DNA of 64,000 nucleotides from Amycolatopsis sp. NBRC 101858 (GCF_030269325.1 NZ_BSTD01000006.1:248001-312000); one strand, 5' to 3'. Shown: positions 44,628-53,597, counted from the first letter of the stretch. Translations and numbers: made by a program. The notes: generated from the letters alone by a model not told the origin.

Positions 44628-45515
44628 ATGGGACACGACGACGGGCCCGGCCGGCGGGTGCTCGCCGGGCCGGGCGGAGCCGCGGCCGACGTGCTGGCCG
44701 CGTTGCCGGGCGCCGACCTGACGACGGTCCAGCTGGAGGTCGCGCGGCGGCGGGCGGCCCGGCTCGCTCCGGCCGACGTGCTGCGCCGGCACCGCGACGA
44801 CCGGTTCGTCGCGGCGAGCCCGCTGCCGTTCGCTTCCCTGCGGCGGGTCGAGGACGCGATCCTGGCGGCGGCCGCCTCCTTCGACCTGGTGGCGCTCGCG
44901 CCGGTGGTTCCGCTGGGCACGCATTCGGCGGTGACCGGGCTGGCCCAGCACCGGGTGGTGCCGACCGGCCGCGGCACGGAGGTCGCGGCCGACCCGACGA
45001 CGGGCCTGGCCCTGGAAGCGGCGGTCCGGCGCTCCGGGTCTTCTCCGGTGCGGCTGGCGACGGTCCAGCGGGTGGTCCGGGCCCAGCGCGTCGACCGCGC
45101 CGGGCTGTTCGCGCACTTCTCGTTGTTCGGCGCGGTGACGGCGGGCCGCGACACCGGCGCTCGGGAGTTCGAACGGGCGGCGGCGGCCGAGCACGCCCGG
45201 CTCATGGTCGCGAGCTGCCGCGCGCTGGGCGCCACCGCGGTCTCGCTCGGGGTGACGGTGCTCGATCCGCGGTTCGAAGGCCTGCTCGACGAGGCGGGTG
45301 TGCCGACCCACCCGTTCCCGGAGCGCGAAGGCGGACGCGGCGGGTACTACGAGGGGCTGTGCTTCAAGGTGTATGCGTCTTTCGGCGGCGAGCTCACCGA
45401 CGTCGGCGACGGCGGCTTCACACCGTGGACGCGACGGCTGCTCGGGAACGCGAAGGAGCGGTTGATGACGAGCGGGCTGGGCGTGGACCGCTTGGCGACG
45501 CTCCTCCCGGCCTGA
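44628..45515 (+). CDS. Class II aminoacyl-tRNA-synthetase-like protein (HisRS/HisZ paralogue)
   Basis: A 295-residue protein not assigned to a named family. Its C-terminal third looks like a degraded HisRS/HisZ core: GGYYEGLCFKVYASFGGE corresponds to the HisA motif (YYTGxxFEVY), VGDGGFTPWTRRLL to the GGRYDGL motif, and SGLGVDRLATLL to class II motif 3 (GxGxxR). The upstream TGLALEAAVRRSG segment resembles the L-R-P-D-x-T block. The key charged residues of the His and ATP sites are changed, and no anticodon-binding domain is present, so synthetase activity is unlikely. It is a single gene, divergent from DUF948. Confidence 0.6.
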   Translation: MGHDDGPGRRVLAGPGGAAADVLAALPGADLTTVQLEVARRRAARLAPADVLRRHRDDRFVAASPLPFASLRRVEDAILAAAASFDLVALAPVVPLGTHSAVTGLAQHRVVPTGRGTEVAADPTTGLALEAAVRRSGSSPVRLATVQRVVRAQRVDRAGLFAHFSLFGAVTAGRDTGAREFERAAAAEHARLMVASCRALGATAVSLGVTVLDPRFEGLLDEAGVPTHPFPEREGGRGGYYEGLCFKVYASFGGELTDVGDGGFTPWTRRLLGNAKERLMTSGLGVDRLATLLPA

Positions 45516-45571
45516 CCGAGCGGCAACCGGCCCGCCACGCTCCTCGCCGACCGACGAGCGCCCACCGGGCG

Positions 45572-46417
45572 TCAGGCTTCCTTCACCACCGCGCGGTAGA
45601 GCGCCGCCATGTCCTCTTCGCCGTGGCCTGCCGCCACCGCCGTCTCCAGGTGGGCCAGTACCGCGCGGGCCCCCGCCACGTCGACGTCCTCGCCCGCTGC
45701 TTCGACCACCAGCCTCGCGTCCTTCGCCGCCAAGCCGGCCGGGAACGCCGGTGGGTACTCGCCCGCCAGCATCGCGGCGCCCTTCACGTGGGCGTAGCCG
45801 ACGTCGAGGCCGCCGCCCTTGATCGTCTCCAGGAACAGCTCCGGGTCCAGGCCCAGCCCGCGGGCCAGGCCGAGGCTCTCCGCCGTTCCGTTGGTCAGCG
45901 CCAGCACCCACGCGTTCACCACGAGCTTCAGCCGGCTCCCCTGCCCGGCCGGGCCGAGCCACCGCGTCTTCACGGCCACGGCGTCGAACACCGGCGTGGC
46001 CGCGGGGCGGGCCTCCTCGGGCCCGGACGCCAGCACCTGCAGCTGTGCCTGCTCCGCCGGGGTTCGCGTGCCCAGCACGGGCGCGTCGACGAACACCACG
46101 CCCGCCTTCTCGGCCGCCTCGGCCAGCCGATCGGTCCAGTCGAGGCCCACCGTGCTCATCTGCAGCCACAACGTGCCCGAGGCGGGCGAAGCGGCTTCGA
46201 ACGCCGAAGCGACCGCGGGACCGTCCGCGAGCATCGTCACCAGGATGTCCGCGCCCTCGGCCGCGGCGGCCGCCGAATCGGCGACCGTGGCGACGTCGGC
46301 GAGCGGCTCGGCCTTGGCCCGGGTCCGGTTCCAGACCCGGACGTCGAGGCCCGCCTTCGCGAGGTTGGCCGCCATCGGCGCGCCCATGATTCCGGTTCCG
46401 AGAAACGCGACGCTCAT
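45572..46417 (-). CDS. 3-Hydroxyisobutyrate dehydrogenase-like NAD(P)-dependent reductase
   Basis: A 281-residue beta-hydroxyacid dehydrogenase family protein. N-terminal Rossmann motif VAFLGTGIMGAPMAANLAKAG and substrate-binding region VDAPVLGTRTPAEQAQL; the catalytic Lys lies in GSRLKLVVNAWVLAL. HIBADH relatives include glyoxylate reductases and imine reductases; the sequence does not fix the substrate, though the shape of the C-terminal domain (GLGLDPELFLETIKGGGLD) fits the glyoxylate/succinic-semialdehyde reductase branch. ATG 46417. Confidence 0.87.
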   Translation of the reverse strand: MSVAFLGTGIMGAPMAANLAKAGLDVRVWNRTRAKAEPLADVATVADSAAAAAEGADILVTMLADGPAVASAFEAASPASGTLWLQMSTVGLDWTDRLAEAAEKAGVVFVDAPVLGTRTPAEQAQLQVLASGPEEARPAATPVFDAVAVKTRWLGPAGQGSRLKLVVNAWVLALTNGTAESLGLARGLGLDPELFLETIKGGGLDVGYAHVKGAAMLAGEYPPAFPAGLAAKDARLVVEAAGEDVDVAGARAVLAHLETAVAAGHGEEDMAALYRAVVKEA

Positions 46418-46454
46418 GGCCCCATCGTGCCGAACGGCCGGACGCCCCGCTCGG

Positions 46455-46832
46455 TCAGTAGTCGCCGAGGAGGCAGAACGGGTGGCCGGCCGGGTCGGCG
46501 TAGACGCGCCAGCCGCGCCCGTCGGGATCCGGGCTGAGCAGCCGGCCGCCGTGGATGAGGACCTGGTGGTGGGTCACGCGCATGTCGTCGACCTCGAAGT
46601 CGAGGTGGAACTGCTGCGGGTGGGCCGGGTCCGGCCACTGCGGCGGCCGGTAGTCCGCCGAGCGCTGGAACCCCAGGACCAACCCGGCGACGTGCAGGGT
46701 CGAGAAGTCCTGGTCGACCCGCCACCGCGGGTCGGGCCGGTCCACTTCGCCCCCGAGCAGCTCCTGGTAGAAGTTCGCGAGCACGACCGGTTCCGGACAA
46801 TCCAGGACGATGCACTGCAGCGTCGCGGGCAC
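46455..46832 (-). CDS. VOC-family (glyoxalase-fold) protein
   Basis: A 125-residue single-domain VOC protein (LQCIVLDCPEPVVLANFYQE; QQFHLDFEVDDMRVTHHQVL; WRVYADPAGHPFCLLGDY). The last block with HPFCLL is the metal/substrate strand of the fold. Role unknown; such proteins include dioxygenases, epimerases and resistance proteins. GTG 46832 is selected because CAGGAGG lies 7 nt upstream; an in-frame extension to 46880 lacks support. Confidence 0.82.
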   Translation of the reverse strand: MPATLQCIVLDCPEPVVLANFYQELLGGEVDRPDPRWRVDQDFSTLHVAGLVLGFQRSADYRPPQWPDPAHPQQFHLDFEVDDMRVTHHQVLIHGGRLLSPDPDGRGWRVYADPAGHPFCLLGDY

Positions 46833-46963
46833 GGGAGCGCCTCCTGCGGTCACGGCGGCCCGATTTCGTGGCCGCCTCAAGGCGCGAAGCTTACGAAACC
46901 CGATGATCTTGGCTGACGCGGGCCACGCCGATGATCAGGTTCCCGGAGATTCGTCCGCCGGAG

Positions 46964-48340
46964 TCACTGATCCCCGCGGATCGTCCGGCGCAGCTTCGGG
47001 ACGCGCTCGGCGAGCGTGCGCTCGGCGCCGCGCTGGGTCGGCTCGTAGTAGTCCCGGCCGACCAGCTCGTCCGGCGGGTACTGCTGGGCCAGCACGCCTT
47101 CCGGGACGTTGTGCGGGTAGCGGTAGCCCTGGGCGTTGCCGAGCTTCTTCGCACCCGCGTAGTGCCCGTCGCGCAGGTGCGGCGGGACGGTGCCGGCGAG
47201 CCCGGCGCGGACGTCGGCCAGCGCGGCGTCGATGCCGGTGACGACCGCGTTCGACTTCGGCGCCGTGGCCAGGTGGATCGTCGCCTGCGCGAGCGCCAGC
47301 CTGCCCTCGGGCATGCCGATGAACTGGACGGCGTGCGAGGCCGCCACCGCCGCCTGCAAGGCCGTCGGGTCGGCGAGCCCGATGTCCTCGCTGGCGTGCA
47401 CGACCAGCCGCCGCGCGAGGAACCGCGGGTCCTCCCCCGCCTCGATCATCCGGGCCAAGTAGTGCAGCGCGGCGTCCACATCGGACCCGCGGATCGACTT
47501 GATGAACGCGCTGATGACGTCGTAGTGCTGGTCGCCGTCGCGGTCGTAGCGCACCGCCGCTTTGTCCACAGTGGACTCTACGGTCGGCAGGTCGATCGTC
47601 TTCGCTTCGGTGGCCGACGCCGCGTCCGCCGCCGCCTCCAGTGCCGTGAGCGCGCGCCGGGCGTCGCCGCCCGCGAGCCGGACGAGGTGGGCACGCGCGT
47701 CGTCGGTCAGCGTCAGTTCGCCGCCGAGACCGCGCTCGTCGGTCAGCGCGCGCTCCAGCAGCCGCGTGATGTCGTCGTCGGTCAACGGGCGCAGCTGCAG
47801 CACCAGCGAGCGCGACAGCAACGGCGAGACGACGGAGAACGACGGGTTCTCGGTGGTGGCCGCGACCAGCAGGACCGTGCGGTCCTCGACCGCGCCGAGC
47901 AGGGCGTCCTGCTGGGTCTTGGAGAAGCGGTGCACCTCGTCGATGAACAGGACGGTGTTCTCGGTGTTGTACTGCCGGCGCCGCCGGGCCTCCTCGATGA
48001 CGCCGCGCACCTCCTTGACGCCCGCCGAGAGCGCCGACATCGCGACGAACCGGCGCCCGGTGGCGATCGAGACCAGGTTGGCCAGCGTCGTCTTGCCCGT
48101 GCCGGGCGGGCCGTAGAGCAGCACGGACGCCGGTGCAGCGCCCTCGACCAGCCGCCGCAGCGGGGCCCCTTCGCGCAGCAGGTGCTGCTGGCCGACGACC
48201 TCGTCGAGCGACCGCGGCCGCATCCGCACGGCCAGCGGGGAGCTCGCCGGGTCGGCCTGCGTCTCGGACGCGTTCGACGTCGTGCGCTCCGGTGGAGGCG
48301 CGACATCGGCGTTCACGGTGAAGAGCTCGTCCTGTGCCAC
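46964..48340 (-). CDS. rarA: Replication-associated recombination protein A (AAA+ clamp-loader-like)
   Basis: AAA+ ATPase of the RarA/MgsA/WRNIP1 family acting at stalled replication forks. The 458-residue protein has Walker A LLYGPPGTGKTTLANLV, Walker B VLFIDEVHRFSKTQQDALL, sensor 1 LVAATTENPSF and the C-terminal tetramerisation domain (FIKSIRGSDVDAALHYLARM). The proposed start is GTG 48340 (VAQDELFTVNADV), based on the usual N-terminus of relatives; GTG 48364 would add eight residues and neither has a strong ribosome binding site. The downstream aspS is also a neighbour in mycobacteria. Confidence 0.93.
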   Translation of the reverse strand: MAQDELFTVNADVAPPPERTTSNASETQADPASSPLAVRMRPRSLDEVVGQQHLLREGAPLRRLVEGAAPASVLLYGPPGTGKTTLANLVSIATGRRFVAMSALSAGVKEVRGVIEEARRRRQYNTENTVLFIDEVHRFSKTQQDALLGAVEDRTVLLVAATTENPSFSVVSPLLSRSLVLQLRPLTDDDITRLLERALTDERGLGGELTLTDDARAHLVRLAGGDARRALTALEAAADAASATEAKTIDLPTVESTVDKAAVRYDRDGDQHYDVISAFIKSIRGSDVDAALHYLARMIEAGEDPRFLARRLVVHASEDIGLADPTALQAAVAASHAVQFIGMPEGRLALAQATIHLATAPKSNAVVTGIDAALADVRAGLAGTVPPHLRDGHYAGAKKLGNAQGYRYPHNVPEGVLAQQYPPDELVGRDYYEPTQRGAERTLAERVPKLRRTIRGDQ

Positions 48341-48416
48341 ACGGATGACGTTAACCGACGGCACCGACAGAACCCTTGCCGTGGTCGGCGCATCGGCGCT
48401 ATCGTCGCGATGACTG

Positions 48417-48444
48417 GTTGACCGAAAGTGCGATTCCGGTCAAC
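48417..48444. promoter_or_regulatory. 28-bp imperfect palindrome upstream of TetR-P450 pair
   Basis: GTTGACCGaAA-N6-TTcCGGTCAAC: 11-bp arms with one mismatch, 36 bp before the TetR gene. Size and position fit a TetR operator that autoregulates the regulator-P450 operon. Confidence 0.6.
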
Positions 48445-48479
48445 AGGTCAAATCTTCAACGATCAGCAGGTGGAGACGC

Positions 48480-49175
48480 ATGAGCCATCCCAACCGCGAG
48501 CGCGCCGACCGCATCCTGGACGCGGCGGGCGAGCTGCTGCTGCGCATGGGCTACCGGAAGGTGGCGGTCGACGACATCGCACGCGCGGTCGGCATCGGCA
48601 AGGGCACCGTCTACCTGCACTGGCGCAACAAGGAACTGCTGTTCCAAGCGCTGATGATGCGCGAGTCGGCCGACCTGACCGACGAGATCCTGGGGCGGAT
48701 CCGGGCCGACCCGGCGATGATCCTCCCGCACCGGATGATCTCGGCGTCGTTCCTCGTCACCCACCGGCGGCCGCTGGTGATGGCGATGCTGCGCGGCAAC
48801 GCCGACATGTTCGGCTCGCTCGGCGACCTCGCCCTGCGCAAGCAGCAGGACGAACTGCGCAGGCAGTTCGAAGAGGCGATGCTCCGGCACGGGCTGGTCC
48901 GCTCGGACGTGCCGAACCTGACCTACGCGCTGAACACGTCGACCCTGGGTTTCTACCTGGGCGACACGCTTTCCGACGAGTTCGAGGGCATTCCGCTGGA
49001 GGAGAAGGCGGAGGTCCTCGCGTACCTGATCCGCACCGCGTTCGAGCCGGCCGGGGAGCCCGATCCCCGCGCGGTCGCGGCCGTGGCGGCGGAGCTGGGT
49101 TCGGCGCTCGAGGAGCTCGTCTCGGGCTACCGGCAAGGGATCTACGCACACGATCCCACCAAGGCACCCGGCTGA
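48480..49175 (+). CDS. TetR-family regulator linked to a cytochrome P450
   Basis: A 231-residue TetR protein with an N-terminal HTH (RADRILDAAGELLLRMGYRK; VDDIARAVGIGKGTVYLHW; RNKELLFQALMM) and a larger ligand-binding domain. ATG 48480 with GGTGGAG upstream. It is 34 bp from the P450 gene on the same strand, so it likely controls it, with the palindrome at 48417-48444 as the probable operator. The inducer is unknown. Confidence 0.88.
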   Translation: MSHPNRERADRILDAAGELLLRMGYRKVAVDDIARAVGIGKGTVYLHWRNKELLFQALMMRESADLTDEILGRIRADPAMILPHRMISASFLVTHRRPLVMAMLRGNADMFGSLGDLALRKQQDELRRQFEEAMLRHGLVRSDVPNLTYALNTSTLGFYLGDTLSDEFEGIPLEEKAEVLAYLIRTAFEPAGEPDPRAVAAVAAELGSALEELVSGYRQGIYAHDPTKAPG

Positions 49176-49209
49176 TCCCGGGGCCACACAGGGGAAAGAA
49201 GGGGCGGAC

Positions 49210-50433
49210 ATGACCACCACACAAGCGGACACCTGGGGCCTCCACGAATCCCAGTTCTGGCTGCGGGGGAAGCAGCCCGAAGAGCGCGTGCACCACGCGG
49301 CCGACCTCGGGTTCTGGAACGTCTACGGGCACCCGGAAGCCGAAGAGGTCCTGCGCGACCCGGCGACGTTCTCCTCGGACACCACCCGGCTGGTGCCGAA
49401 GGAGATGATGACCGACGTCGACCCCGACATCGACTTCGAGGAGATGCAGGCGGGCAACCTGCTGCAGCTGGACCCGCCGCTGCACAACAAGATGCGCAAG
49501 CTCGTCAGCCGGGCGTTCACGCCGAAGGTCGTCGCGGACCTGGAGCCGCGCATCGCCGCGGTGACGAACGAGATGCTCGACGCGGCGGGGTCGTCCGGCC
49601 GGCTCGAGCTGGTCGAAGACCTGGCCTACCCGTTGCCGGTGATCGTCATCGCGGAGCTGCTGGGGGTCCCCGCGAGCGACCGGCACCTGTTCAAGGGCTG
49701 GGTGGACAAGCTGTTCAGCTCCTCGGAGCAGTTCTCGCTGAAGGACCAGACCGAGGGACGGCAGGAGGCGGTCAAGAAGTCCCTGGAGGGGCAGAAGGCG
49801 CTCGTCGACTACCTCGGCGTGCACGTCGACGAACGGCGGAAGCAGCCCCGGGAGGACCTGCTGACGAAGCTCGTCGAAGCCGAGCTCGACGGGGAGAAGC
49901 TCACCCGCAACGAGGTCGTCAACTTCGCCAACGTCCTGCTGCTGGCCGGGCACATCACCACCACGATGCTGCTCGGCAACGCGGTGCTGTGCCTCGACAC
50001 CCACCGCGAGTGGGACGAGCGCGTGCGCGCCGACCGGTCGCTGGTGCCGCCGGCGATCGAGGAGTCGCTGCGGTACCTGTCGCCGTTCGCGGCGGTGGCC
50101 CGCGCGACCACGCGCGAGGTGGAGCTGGGCGGGGTGACCGTGCCCGCGGACCAGATGCTGATGGTCTGGGTGGCGGCGGCCAACCGGGACGACCGGGTGT
50201 TCGCGGAGCCCGACACGTTCAACCCGCTGCGCGACCCCAACCCGCACCTCGCGTTCGGCCGCGGGATCCACTTCTGCATCGGGGCGCCGCTCGCCCGGCT
50301 CGAAGGCCGGGTGGCGCTGGACATCCTCTTCGACCGCTACCCGGCGCTGCGCACGATTCCCGGTGAGCCGCCGAAGTTCCAGGTGAACCCGAACATGACG
50401 GGGGTGCGGGAGCTGCCGCTCACCACGGCGTGA
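49210..50433 (+). CDS. Cytochrome P450
   Basis: A 407-residue bacterial class I P450. The heme loop is FGRGIHFCIGAPLARLE with the thiolate Cys; the ExxR of the K helix is EESLR; the I helix is LLLAGHITTTML with the A-G-x-x-T-T oxygen-activation pattern. No fused reductase; ferredoxin partners are not in the window. The N-terminus has no membrane anchor. Substrate unknown; it lies downstream of its putative TetR regulator and outside any recognisable biosynthetic cluster, which suggests catabolic or xenobiotic use. GGGGAAAGAAGGGGC precedes ATG 49210. Confidence 0.94.
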   Translation: MTTTQADTWGLHESQFWLRGKQPEERVHHAADLGFWNVYGHPEAEEVLRDPATFSSDTTRLVPKEMMTDVDPDIDFEEMQAGNLLQLDPPLHNKMRKLVSRAFTPKVVADLEPRIAAVTNEMLDAAGSSGRLELVEDLAYPLPVIVIAELLGVPASDRHLFKGWVDKLFSSSEQFSLKDQTEGRQEAVKKSLEGQKALVDYLGVHVDERRKQPREDLLTKLVEAELDGEKLTRNEVVNFANVLLLAGHITTTMLLGNAVLCLDTHREWDERVRADRSLVPPAIEESLRYLSPFAAVARATTREVELGGVTVPADQMLMVWVAAANRDDRVFAEPDTFNPLRDPNPHLAFGRGIHFCIGAPLARLEGRVALDILFDRYPALRTIPGEPPKFQVNPNMTGVRELPLTTA

Positions 50434-50494
50434 CCCGGTTGCGCCCTGGGCGAAATCCCTCGCCCGGGGCGCCGCCGTGCCCGAGGGTGGACCG

Positions 50495-51223
50495 ATGAAC
50501 GTGGCGGTGCTGTCGGACATCCACGGCGTCCTCCCGGCGTTGGAGGCGGTGCTCGCCGAGCCGGACGTCGAGGCGGCGGACCGGATCGTGCTGCTCGGCG
50601 ACATGCTCGCCGGCCCGATGCCGGTGGAAACCCTCGACCGGTTGCTGGCGCTGGGTTCCCGGGCGATCTGGGTGCGCGGCAACGCGGACCGGGAACTGGC
50701 GGCGTCGGCGCGCGGGACCGGGGAGTTCGTCCCGGACCCGATCTTCCCGTGGGCGGCGGAGCAGCTGCGTCCCGCGGACCTGCCGGTGCTCGACGCGCTG
50801 CCGCTGACGGTGTCGCTCGACGGCGTGCTGTTCTGCCACGCAACCCCGCGCGACGACACGGAGATCGTGCTCGTCGACAGTCCGCTGGAGCGCTGGGCCG
50901 AGGTCTTTTCCGGGGTGGCCGAGGAGACCGTCGTGCTGGGGCACACGCACATGCCGTTCGTCCGGCTCACGGACCGGCGGCTGGTCGTCAACCCGGGCAG
51001 CGTCGGAATGCCTTACGGCGCAAGGGGGGCGCACTGGGCCCTGCTCGGCGACGGCGTCCAGCTGCGGCGCACGCAGTATGACGTGGAGGCGGCGTGCCGG
51101 TTCCTGGTTTCGCGGTCGGGTTATCCCGGCATCGAGGAGTGGGCGGACTACTTCGTCCGCAACCCGGCTTCGGACGCGGAAGCGGTGCGGGTGTTCAGCG
51201 GGCGCGGAACGAGTTCCACATGA
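50495..51223 (+). CDS. Metallophosphoesterase (MJ0936/YfcE type)
   Basis: A 242-residue calcineurin-like phosphoesterase. Metal-binding motifs are VLSDIHG (D-x-H), LLGDMLAGP (GD), WVRGNAD (GNxx), LFCHATPRDD and VLGHTHMPFV (GHTH), the standard order for the small YfcE/MJ0936 group that acts on phosphodiesters. ATG 50495 is preferred over GTG 50477 because of the GAGGGTGG upstream. Its 3' end overlaps the convergent SGNH gene by 29 bp. Confidence 0.9.
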   Translation: MNVAVLSDIHGVLPALEAVLAEPDVEAADRIVLLGDMLAGPMPVETLDRLLALGSRAIWVRGNADRELAASARGTGEFVPDPIFPWAAEQLRPADLPVLDALPLTVSLDGVLFCHATPRDDTEIVLVDSPLERWAEVFSGVAEETVVLGHTHMPFVRLTDRRLVVNPGSVGMPYGARGAHWALLGDGVQLRRTQYDVEAACRFLVSRSGYPGIEEWADYFVRNPASDAEAVRVFSGRGTSST

Positions 51224-52076
51224 TGACCGCGGCGTAGGGCAGGAATTCGCGGCCGCGGCGCCAGAGCCACGGGATTCCCTTGAGCACCAGCCACCCCACG
51301 TGCCCGGCGGCGCTGGGCTCGACCCCGCCGCCGCAGGTGAGGCTCACCGGCTCGGGAACGGCGAAGCCGGCTTCGGCGAGGAGGCCGGTGAAGCCGTCCG
51401 CGAGCAGGCGGTGGCCGAGTTCGGAGGGGTGCAGCCGGTCGACGCTCCAGACGGCCAGGTCGTAGGCGCCGGGGAGGCGGTCGAGGTCGAGGCAGGGCAC
51501 GCCCTCGCGGGCGACGACCTCGTCGATGGCGGCGTTCAGCTCGGCGACGCGGGCGCTGAGGGCGCGCTTGAGCGACGCCGGGAGGCGGAAGACCTTGCTG
51601 TGGTCGTGGAACCGGACCGGGACGACGGTGGTGTTCACCTGGCGCAGCCGATGGATGACCTCGGTGAGGTCGGCGGCGATCCGGGCGGCGTCGAAGTCCG
51701 GGCGCAGGGTGTCGTTCATGCCGGCCACGAGCAGCGCGACATCAGGCCGGTGCGCGACGGCGGCGGGCACCTGTTCGGTGAGCACGCACCGCATCCGGGC
51801 ACCGGCGAAGGCGGGGTTCAGGTAGCCGCTGTCGTCGACCCCGAGCGCGGCGGCGACGAGCGGGCCGACGCCCCGCCAGCCCCCACGCCGAGGCAGGGGA
51901 TCACCGAGCCCGACGGCGGTGGAGTCACCGAGCACGACGAGCCGCCGGGCGCGCTTGAGCGGCCGGGCCGGGTTCACCGGCGGCTTCGCCGACGGCACGG
52001 CCGCGAGCACGGGGCGGCTCGGGCGGGAGGGTTCGGGGGTGACTTCGACACTCATCACGGTCACGCCCACGACCAT
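51195..52076 (-). CDS. SGNH-family hydrolase/esterase
   Basis: A 293-residue GDSL/SGNH hydrolase. Block I is RRLVVLGDSTAVGLGDPL (catalytic Ser in GDS), the Gly block is GYLNPAFAGARMR, block III is LLVAGMNDTLRP (GxND) and block V is VDRLHPSELGHRLLADG (catalytic D-x-x-H). Probable lipase, acyl-esterase or carbohydrate esterase. The C-terminal region (WLVLKGIPWLWRRGREFLPY) may contact membrane. ATG 52076 is used; ATG 52055 is an alternative. No clear signal peptide. Confidence 0.87.
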   Translation of the reverse strand: MVVGVTVMSVEVTPEPSRPSRPVLAAVPSAKPPVNPARPLKRARRLVVLGDSTAVGLGDPLPRRGGWRGVGPLVAAALGVDDSGYLNPAFAGARMRCVLTEQVPAAVAHRPDVALLVAGMNDTLRPDFDAARIAADLTEVIHRLRQVNTTVVPVRFHDHSKVFRLPASLKRALSARVAELNAAIDEVVAREGVPCLDLDRLPGAYDLAVWSVDRLHPSELGHRLLADGFTGLLAEAGFAVPEPVSLTCGGGVEPSAAGHVGWLVLKGIPWLWRRGREFLPYAAVIMWNSFRAR

Positions 52077-52194
52077 CGGCCACGGAAGCTCACTTGCGGT
52101 GAGGACGAGGTAACACGCCCGCGACCGGGCGCCTAATTCTTGACGCTCACCTCACAGGTGGGCGAAATGTCGGAGTCCGCGCCGGAGCAAGCGG

Positions 52195-52280
52195 GCTCAG
52201 CGGAAAGCCGGGTAGAACGCCAGATCGGCGTGCGGGCCCAGCCGGGCCGCCAAAGCCGCCCCACCCGGGCCGCCCTGCCG
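52195..52280. repeat. Duplicated 3' end of the neighbouring phosphotransferase gene
   Basis: About 85 bp here closely match 52335-52413, the last codons, stop and flank of the adjacent gene. The copy retains the stop-codon position (TCA at 52197-52199 versus 52337-52339) with only a few changes and lies 140 bp away. It is probably a short segmental duplication. The rest of the 52077-52336 gap shows no gene. Confidence 0.85.
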
Positions 52281-52336
52281 TCAGGACTCGGCAATGTCGG
52301 CCACGCACGGCCGGCCCGTGGACAACCGGCCGAAGC

Positions 52337-53518
52337 TCAGCGGAAAGCCGGGTAGAACGCCAGGTCGGCGTGCGGGCCCAGCCGGGCCGCCAAGGCCGCC
52401 GCCACGCGGGCCGCGAACTCCGAAACCGCCGTCATCCGGACGTACCCCGCGTGCTTGGCCAGGTCGCGCCACCACGTCACCAGCGCCGCCTCGCGGCTCA
52501 CCGGGGCTGCGTGCCGGGACAGGTCCAGGGACCCCAGCTCCTCGCCCGTGATCAGCCACACGCGCAGCAGCTCGCTGAGCGTCAGCTGCTCGGCCAGGAC
52601 CTCGTCGTCGGCCAGTGCCGGCCAGACCCCGACCACCTCCGCGCGCCAGGCCGCGACCATCGCCTCGCTCATGCCCGCCGGCAGGGCCAGCGCGTCCGGC
52701 CAGCTCGCGAACGGCAGCCTCAGGTGCGCCGCGTCGACCAGGGCCGAGCGGACGCGGCCGTACTCGAAGTCGAGGAACCGGACGCTCTCGCCCGTCACCA
52801 GGTTGTTGTCCGGGCTCAGCTCCACCGGGCTGAACGCGCGGAAACCCGCCGACCGCGACTGCTCCCGCGCCGCCGCCACCTGCGCGAGGAAGTCTTCCGG
52901 TGCCGGGATGCCCAGCCGCTCCTGGATCACCGACGGCACGTGGTCGTACAGCTCGTCGCCGGCGGGGTCGGTCTTCGCCGGGCCGCCGAGGCGCCGCAGC
53001 AGCGCGTTGAAGTCGGCCTCACGCCCCGCCGTGCTCGCGTGCAGCCGGCCCAGCGAACGCGCCCACGACAGCAGCGCGCGCTCGGCCGCGCGGGAGTCGC
53101 GGGCGTAGAGCTTGTCCTCCAGCGTCGGCGTGCGGCCGAGGTCCTCCAGCACCAGCACGCGGTCGCGGCCGTCGTGGGCCAGCAGCTCCGGGCACATCCG
53201 CTCGTCCGGCGCCAGCGCCGTGAACAGCTGGTAGCTGACCGCCTCCTGGGCGAACGGGTCGGCCCCCGAGGCCGGCTCGTCCGGGTAGTGCTTGATGACC
53301 AGCGTGCGCGGCAGCGCGAACGACGACGACACCACTCTCGCCCGGACCACCGTCGCCGGCCCGCTCCCGGCGAGGTCCTCGGGCGCGACCAGCGTGATCG
53401 CACTGCCGAACCGGCGCGAGAGAACGGACTCGCCCGCCGCGACCGCCGCGGCGATGGCGAGGTGCTCGGCTCCTGCCCCGACCCCAGCATCGCCGGTGGA
53501 GGAGGTGTCGACTGTCAT
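52337..53518 (-). CDS. Aminoglycoside-phosphotransferase-fold kinase-like protein
   Basis: A 393-residue APH/choline-kinase-like protein. The nucleotide-binding lobe includes LPRTLVIKHYPDEPASG and RVLVLEDLGRTPTLEDKL. The catalytic loop reads FSPVELSPDNNLV and the metal loop FLDFEYGRVRSALVDAAH. In related actinobacterial members the loop commonly has an Asp before CPDNN; here the corresponding residue seems to be Glu, so activity is uncertain. ATG 53518 is used; longer frames upstream are unsupported. Substrate unknown. Confidence 0.78.
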   Translation of the reverse strand: MTVDTSSTGDAGVGAGAEHLAIAAAVAAGESVLSRRFGSAITLVAPEDLAGSGPATVVRARVVSSSFALPRTLVIKHYPDEPASGADPFAQEAVSYQLFTALAPDERMCPELLAHDGRDRVLVLEDLGRTPTLEDKLYARDSRAAERALLSWARSLGRLHASTAGREADFNALLRRLGGPAKTDPAGDELYDHVPSVIQERLGIPAPEDFLAQVAAAREQSRSAGFRAFSPVELSPDNNLVTGESVRFLDFEYGRVRSALVDAAHLRLPFASWPDALALPAGMSEAMVAAWRAEVVGVWPALADDEVLAEQLTLSELLRVWLITGEELGSLDLSRHAAPVSREAALVTWWRDLAKHAGYVRMTAVSEFAARVAAALAARLGPHADLAFYPAFR

Positions 53519-53597
53519 TGTCACCGACCCTACTCGTGACTGAGCAACCATGACTACTGACATCCGGACAAGAAGGTGCATCCCGGCCCGGGCGAGG

